Positions 37,160 to 42,832 of a stretch of 42,832 nt of DNA are shown in pieces; position 1 is the first letter of the stretch, and every line of letters starts with the position of its first letter. The translations under genes were made by a program, and so were the position numbers. Below the pieces are notes generated by a model that worked only from the letters and a program-made list of their open reading frames with translations, ran no database searches and was not told the origin of the DNA. Origin of the DNA: Oscillospiraceae bacterium (GTDB taxonomy: Bacteria > Bacillota > Clostridia > Oscillospirales > Acutalibacteraceae); the NCBI GenBank assembly GCA_028683785.1, contig JAQUHC010000003.1:1-42832 (forward strand). Reading direction: 5' to 3'.

Positions 37160-38602
37160 TTACCCCTCTTGTTCGGTTTTTTCGGTATCCGCAAAGACTT
37201 CTACCCTGTTGGTTAAAATATCGTCAAGATTGCTGATGTCCTTGTTCTTGGTAATTACAATAACACTGTCGCCTATTGATATCTGCGTTTCGCCTGATGG
37301 AATGATAATTTCGGAGCCCCTGCTTATACAGCCTATCAAAACCCCTTTCTTCAGCTTTAAATCCTTTATGGGCGTGTCAAGATATTTTGCTTTTTTATTC
37401 ACATGAAATTCAATTGCTTCTACATTTCCGTCATCACCGAAGAATATCCGGTGCATCATTCTGATATTGCTTCCGGTTATGCCGGTCAATCCGTCCACAT
37501 ATCGGGCAACGCTATTCGCCGTTATGCTTTGGGGTGTAATGATGCTTCCAAGACCTAAGCCCAAGTTCTTAATCATATTCTGATGGATATGGTTTACCTT
37601 TGTGACCACCTTTTTTACACCCATTTTTAAAGCGTAAAGGGAAATAATCGCATTTTCCTCATCACTGTCCGTCAGGCATACAAAGGCGTCCATGCTGTCA
37701 ATTTCTTCCGCAACGAGAAGTTCCTCATTGGTTCCGTCTCCGTTGATGAACATACAGCGGCGTTCAAGCTCAATCGACGATAAGGCTTGACATAATGCTT
37801 CACATTTCCGACGGTCTTTTTCAATAATCTTTATTTTGGTTTTCACTGTATGCCTATTCAAGAGTTCGGCAAGGTAATGTGTAATTCTGCCCCCGCCTAT
37901 AATCATAACTTCCTGCGCTTTTTTAGGAGCTTTCTTTATTTTGGTAAAAAATTTCATGATTTGCGATGGGCGACCCAATATTCTGACAATGTCGGATTCC
38001 TTGAAAACAAAATCTCCATAAGGGATTAAGGCTTTGTTCTCCCTCTCAACAACCGCAAGAAGGATTCCCATATTTCTGTCAAAAAGCTGAGATACGCTCT
38101 TGCCCACGAAGTATTCGGGCTTTTCAGACACGCTGAAAGAAACCAATTCAACCCTGCCGTTAATAAAGGTGTCAATATCGTTGGCTGCGGGATATCTTAA
38201 AATTCTTGAAATCTCTCTTGCCGTTTGCCTCTCGGGATTGATTACCATATCTATCCCAATTTCTTTCCACAGATTGTTAAACTCCAGCATGTACTCAGGA
38301 TTTCTCACTCTTGCTATCGAATGATTTGTCCCGAGGTGCTTGGCCATAATACAGCATAAGACATTCAATTCATCGGCATTGGTTGTGCTTACAATTAAAT
38401 CCGCATCCTTGGCTCCGGCTTCGATCAATGTTTTTTCGCTTGCTCCGTTACCCTCAATGAATATTACATCAATCGGTTCAGCTGCATTATCAAAAACATT
38501 CGGATCATTATCCACTACAGTTACATGAATGCCCTTTTTATCGGACAATACCTTTGCTACCGTATAGCCGATTTTTCCGCACCCGACAATAATAATCTTC
38601 AT
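37160..38602 (-). CDS. trkA: Trk system potassium transporter subunit TrkA (two RCK/TrkA_N-TrkA_C modules)
   Basis: MKIIIVGCGKIGYTVAKVL and second IIGGGRITHYLAELL Rossmann repeats. Confidence 0.93.
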   Translation of the reverse strand: MKIIIVGCGKIGYTVAKVLSDKKGIHVTVVDNDPNVFDNAAEPIDVIFIEGNGASEKTLIEAGAKDADLIVSTTNADELNVLCCIMAKHLGTNHSIARVRNPEYMLEFNNLWKEIGIDMVINPERQTAREISRILRYPAANDIDTFINGRVELVSFSVSEKPEYFVGKSVSQLFDRNMGILLAVVERENKALIPYGDFVFKESDIVRILGRPSQIMKFFTKIKKAPKKAQEVMIIGGGRITHYLAELLNRHTVKTKIKIIEKDRRKCEALCQALSSIELERRCMFINGDGTNEELLVAEEIDSMDAFVCLTDSDEENAIISLYALKMGVKKVVTKVNHIHQNMIKNLGLGLGSIITPQSITANSVARYVDGLTGITGSNIRMMHRIFFGDDGNVEAIEFHVNKKAKYLDTPIKDLKLKKGVLIGCISRGSEIIIPSGETQISIGDSVIVITKNKDISNLDDILTNRVEVFADTEKTEQEG

Positions 38603-39163
38603 GGTGTATTATCCCCTTGTCTGAAATCTAAAAATACTTATTCTCGTTTTCTTTATCCTTTAATAAAACTGTTTGTCGCAATCACATTCGCACCGAATAT
38701 ATCTTTGATAATTATACCACCTATTTGCACATGTGCAACGACCTTTTTATTTAGCGCTATTTTTATAATCCAAGCTGACGGTAATTTCGCCTTGGGCTTT
38801 AGCATCACAGCCGACGGTGGTGTGTTGCAGCCGGCAACCGACTTAAACGGGAATGAAGCCGCAGACAAACAGTTTCGATTTATACGGCAAATGAACACTG
38901 TATACATCGATGAAAATCCGCTAAAATAGTGTTAAATCGACCTCCATCCTTTTCGTTACCTCTATATAAAAAGGCTGTCGATTTTTGTTGACAATCTTTT
39001 TTTATATATAAATTTGCTTTATGACAGTATTAAGCTATAATATAAGTATCAGCACTCCAATGTTATTATAAAGGTATAATTTAATGCTGTTGCGAGAAGT
39101 TAGAATTAATTTCCATGTTCAAGCTCATCCGGCACACCATGTAATATATTTAACAGCAGGGAG

Positions 39164-41011
39164 ATGGCTTTTTTGAAAACGCAGGTTTCTTTTATTGCTG
39201 CTTTTTTTGTTTTCCTACTCTGCATAAGCACCACTCTTGCCGCAGCCCAGGATGTGGAAACATCCAAGAGCACTTATTCCGTTAAAATTGTAATGGATCT
39301 TGATGGCGCGGCTATCGGCGGCGAGATTACTGAGGTTTGCCAGATAAAGGACGGTTCCATAGTCGCGGTAGGTTCGACCGGATTTGTAACCAACACCGAA
39401 TCAACCAATTATGCTGACCTGCGTACCGAGGGCGATCTTAATAGCACCGCGCTTGTTGTAAAATATAACGCTGATGGGACGATTGCGTTTTTAAAAACCT
39501 TTGGAGGAAACAAGGATGATCGTTTTAACAATGTGATCGCCACGTCTGATGGGGGATTTATTGCATTAGGATATTCAAGCAGCTTCACTGGCGGTGATTT
39601 CAGTCGATTCAGCCTCCAAGGTCCGCAACAGGATGGATCCGCTATTATGGTCAAATATGATAATAACGGGAATGCTTTATGGGCAGTGTCAGGGTATCCG
39701 GCTCGTTTACATCATTTTATAGATATTGCGGAAAGAAATAACGGTGAGCTTTGCGCTATGGGTTGTAATATCGGCAATACCGAGCTAACCTATTACAGCC
39801 TGCGGTTGAACTCAAACGGTAAATTTATTGATAACACACCGTATCAAAAAATACTTTCCGGCGAATCCGTTACGATCGATGCATTCAGCTATGCCGAAGA
39901 TGGGTCTTTGTATATCTGCGGATTACAAAGAGATGATGGATATTTTAGTAAATATAGCCCCGATGGAGTGCTGGAATTCACAAAGGTTTTCGTAGGAGAC
40001 GGACAAGAACGTTATATGGGAATGGTGCTCACTTCAGATGGAAATATAATTGTGAACGGCGGTTTTTCTAATTCAACATCGGGCAAGGGATTTGACAGCA
40101 TAGGGGCTAAGAAATCTGAAATTAATAAAAGCTCTGGCTGCATGGTGGTTAAATATTCCCCGGACGGGAAGGAACTTGGTGGAAATATTTTAGTTTTTGA
40201 ACAAAACGAAGGCGGTTTTGACCTTTCCAAGCGATTAATCAGTCTTGATAACGGAGGAGCATTGTTTTACTGTACATCGACGGGTAACTTTAAAGATCCT
40301 CTTTCCGGAAAGATAATCCAGAAAAAAAGTCAGCAAGCATATTTTTACCGTATAGGTAAAAACGGAAAATTCGAATATTTGTATAAAATCAGTTCAGATC
40401 TCTTTTTCGGCGTTTACAACGGAGTACACTCCATAAAAAAACTGAATGACGGCGCTTTTCGGATCATCAGCGCTGAAAACGGCAATTCATCACGGGTACG
40501 TGTTTTTGATGTTCCGGACAAATTCCGTTTGCAAGAAACGATTGATTCAACATTGAATTTAAAAATGAGCGATTATTCCACAGATACATGGAACAATCTG
40601 GTGTCAAAGCTCTATTATGCAAATCAAGTTAATATCAGTACACGTGTGACGCAAGCTGATGTAAATAAAGCAGCGAATAACTTAAAGTCATCTATCATTA
40701 ACCTTAAAAATAAGAAGAACGAGCCGCCATCTCTTATTGCCGGCGAAACAAGCAGTGCGATTCTTGATATTTCTGAAAGCACTGATAATAATGAATTGGA
40801 CTCCTCAACACAAGCGGATGGTATTACATCGGAGAATGCCCTTGATCCTTCAGGTTTTAATAATGACGCAGCAAATTCAAACCAACCCCGGACAAATCCG
40901 ATGTTGTTTTTCTGGATTGCAGTCGGATGTGTTTTTGCCGGCGGCGCAGGTATCGGAGCATATTTTTTAATAAATAAACAGAAAAAATCTAAAACAGAAA
41001 AAGATGAATGA
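39164..41011 (+). CDS. Secreted, membrane-anchored beta-propeller-like repeat protein with FIVAR-like segment
   Basis: Signal peptide; repeated ...VVKYNADGTIAFLKTFGGNKDDRFNNVIATSDGGFIALGYSSS-type repeats; TQADVNKAANNLKSSIINLK; C-terminal TM (FFWIAVGCVFAGGAGIGAYFLI) and KQKKSK tail. Confidence 0.82.
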   Translation: MAFLKTQVSFIAAFFVFLLCISTTLAAAQDVETSKSTYSVKIVMDLDGAAIGGEITEVCQIKDGSIVAVGSTGFVTNTESTNYADLRTEGDLNSTALVVKYNADGTIAFLKTFGGNKDDRFNNVIATSDGGFIALGYSSSFTGGDFSRFSLQGPQQDGSAIMVKYDNNGNALWAVSGYPARLHHFIDIAERNNGELCAMGCNIGNTELTYYSLRLNSNGKFIDNTPYQKILSGESVTIDAFSYAEDGSLYICGLQRDDGYFSKYSPDGVLEFTKVFVGDGQERYMGMVLTSDGNIIVNGGFSNSTSGKGFDSIGAKKSEINKSSGCMVVKYSPDGKELGGNILVFEQNEGGFDLSKRLISLDNGGALFYCTSTGNFKDPLSGKIIQKKSQQAYFYRIGKNGKFEYLYKISSDLFFGVYNGVHSIKKLNDGAFRIISAENGNSSRVRVFDVPDKFRLQETIDSTLNLKMSDYSTDTWNNLVSKLYYANQVNISTRVTQADVNKAANNLKSSIINLKNKKNEPPSLIAGETSSAILDISESTDNNELDSSTQADGITSENALDPSGFNNDAANSNQPRTNPMLFFWIAVGCVFAGGAGIGAYFLINKQKKSKTEKDE

Positions 41012-41057
41012 TTAGGAAGCGTTATATACTTTTATCTTTTTAATAGTACCCTGCCAT

Positions 41058-41102
41058 AAATCCGCCCGATACAGGACTTTACACCCTGCATCGGGCGGAT
41101 TT
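41058..41102. terminator. Terminator hairpin
   Basis: aaatccgcccgat ... atcgggcggattt. Confidence 0.7.
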
Positions 41103-41494
41103 ATATATTACGCTTTGCTTCGGAACAAGTTCTTTCTGAAATAAAGCATTATTCGCGCAAATGGAACACTCTTGCATATGATGCCGTTAAGGTAATAAAA
41201 TTTTGACCGCCACTTTGACCATAGACAGGTATGGAGTACTCGGAAACAGTGGCGATAAGAGCGCCGAAGAGCATGTTTTTCGGAGCAAAAAGGGTTAAAA
41301 AAGGCTAAAATAAGCAGAAAAAGCTTTCCGTCACAGTTTGGGAGCGTGAACCCGACCTCGTTCGATAAAAAATGGAAAGCCCGACGAAGCCTTATTCTAA
41401 GCTATTTTCAGGGCATTTCTAATATCGCAAATTCACGCAAAAACAGCATTTGACCACAATTTTGACCACTTGCAGAAAGAAAAATTTAATATCT

Positions 41495-41571
41495 CGGGAT
41501 GTGGCTCAGTTTGGTAGAGCGCTTGGTTTGGGACCAAGATGCCGCAGGTTCGAATCCTGTCATCCCGACCA
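41495..41571 (+). tRNA. tRNA-Pro (TGG)
   Basis: 77-nt cloverleaf, anticodon loop TTTGGGA, encoded CCA. Confidence 0.94.
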
Positions 41572-41572
41572 A

Positions 41573-41608
41573 AAACCTCAGAATCATAATGATTCTGAGG
41601 TTTTTTTA
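41573..41608 (+). terminator. Terminator after tRNA-Pro
   Basis: aacctcagaatcataatgattctgaggtttttttt. Confidence 0.85.
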
Positions 41609-41734
41609 TGCCTATTTCTTTGTTTACTGCGGGTCAAATTTTGATCAATTATGCGTGATTAAAATATACTATTTTATTACTGTTGACAAATTTTAAAAAT
41701 AGACATATACTTATAAAAATTGAATACAAAAAAG

Positions 41735-41990
41735 CTATGATAAGAAATAGTAAGCATTTTGGATTTTCAGAGAGAAGACGGTTGGTGTAAGTCTTTATTG
41801 AAAAGATGCTGAACCCATCTTTGAGCTGTAAGCCGAAAATGTAGTAAGCTTTACCGGGTTCTCCCGTCATAGAGAAAAGTATTAGATTGTATCTTGTACT
41901 TAAAGAGTGCGGATTTTTCCGAATTTAGGTGGTACCACGGACTTTGAATAGTTCGCCCTAAATAGCCTTTGGGTTATTTAGGGCTTTTTT
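41735..41990 (+). promoter_or_regulatory. T-box leader upstream of proS
   Basis: Stem I ttcagagagaagacggttggtg..., T-box aggtggtaccacgg (41927-41940), terminator gccctaaatagcctttgggttatttagggctttttt. Candidate specifier CCG (41833-41835). Confidence 0.9.
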
Positions 41991-42015
41991 GTATTCGAGA
42001 ACAGGAGGTATCTAT

Positions 42016-42804
42016 ATGAAGCTTAAAAATTTAGTAGGTGAAAGATTTAAAGAAAGACCCTCTGATTGTAAAATCGACAGTCATGCTCTGATGGTTAGAG
42101 GAGGCTATATTAAATATGTGGCTAATGGTATCTATTCCTCATTTGTGCCTATTAAAAGGATTGCAAGAAAAATTGAGCAGATTATTCGGGAAGAGATGGA
42201 TAAAATCGATGGACAGGAAGTAATGTTCCCTGTTGTTTTACCGGCAAGTCTTTGGGAAGAATCAGGACGGTATGAAAGTGTTGGCGATGAGCTTCTAAGA
42301 ATTTCTGATAGAAATAATAACAAACTTGTGCTTGGTATGACGCATGAAGAAGCAGCCGTTCATCTTGTTCGTGAATACGGCCAAAGCTATTTAAAATACC
42401 CTTTTATGATTTACCAGATACAAACAAAATTTCGTGACGAAGCACGCCCAAGAGGAGGGCTTATTCGTGTCCGTGAGTTTACAATGAAAGACGCTTATTC
42501 GTTCCATACATCACAGGATGATTTAGAGAACTATTATGCAAAGTGTCATAAAGCATACGAACGGATATTTGAGCGCGTTGGATTACCGCAGGTTATCTCG
42601 GTTGCTTCAGATTCGGGAATGATGGGCGGAAATGTTTCTCACGAATTTATGCTGCTAACCCCTGTTGGTGAAGACTCAATTGTAACCTGTAGAAATTGCG
42701 ACTATAGATCTAATATGGAAGCCGCAGAAAACATCGTAAATATTATAGAAAACACAGAAGAGGATATAAAGCTCGTTCATACGCCAAATGCTCACACAAT
42801 CTAA
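42016..42804 (+). pseudogene. proS: Prolyl-tRNA synthetase interrupted by an in-frame TAA (continues past window)
   Basis: Class II ProRS N-terminus (LGMTHEEAAVHLVREYGQSYLKYPFMIYQIQTKFRDEARPRGGLIRVREFTMKDAYSFH). Ends ...LVHTPNAHTI* but the same frame continues EICCLFNIT. Confidence 0.8.
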
Positions 42805-42832
42805 GAAATCTGCTGTTTATTTAACATAACAA

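Noticed and set aside
38525-38929. 134-aa plus-strand ORF and 84-aa minus-strand ORF upstream of trkA
   Set aside because: Overlap each other and the trkA 5' end; neither has a convincing start or recognisable domain. Could hide a small gene but not supportable here.
42802-42804. Genetic code change (TAA recoded as sense) to explain the proS stop
   Set aside because: Other genes in the window, such as aspS-gatC and gatB, terminate properly at TAA.

Overview
The window reads as a chromosomal segment of an endospore-forming Firmicute, probably Clostridia. Support for that: spoIVB-spo0A, a SpoVB-like flippase, two T-box leaders and a c-di-GMP-I-like riboswitch. Most is ordinary housekeeping: an aspS/gatC-gatA-gatB operon, an SSS symporter, an ECF sigma/VWA pair, ferredoxin, tandem GHL10-like proteins (one fused to an Amidase_3 domain), an ABC importer, a Fic protein, trkH/trkA, tRNA-Ala, tRNA-Pro and proS. 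The most interesting signals are: (1) an AspRS-GatC fusion downstream of a T-box whose apparent specifier is AAC (Asn), overlapping GAA (Glu), not GAC (Asp); (2) an in-frame TAA in proS with homologous coding sequence continuing after it; (3) two related families of small palindromic, MITE-like repeats sharing ATACTAATTTAA ends, including a 92-bp pair in inverted orientation that differs at 2 positions; (4) a consensus promoter plus GEMM-like riboswitch upstream of an isolated type IV pilin-like gene; (5) a hairpin repeat family with apparently covarying stems; (6) an uncharacterised two-gene cassette (membrane coiled-coil plus helical protein), both genes starting with TTG; (7) a 49-aa Asn/Gln-rich ORF missing from the ORF track; (8) a sigma-region-2/membrane-protein chimera. 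No CRISPR array, prophage or complete known defence system was seen. All calls come from reading the sequence by eye; no searches were run.
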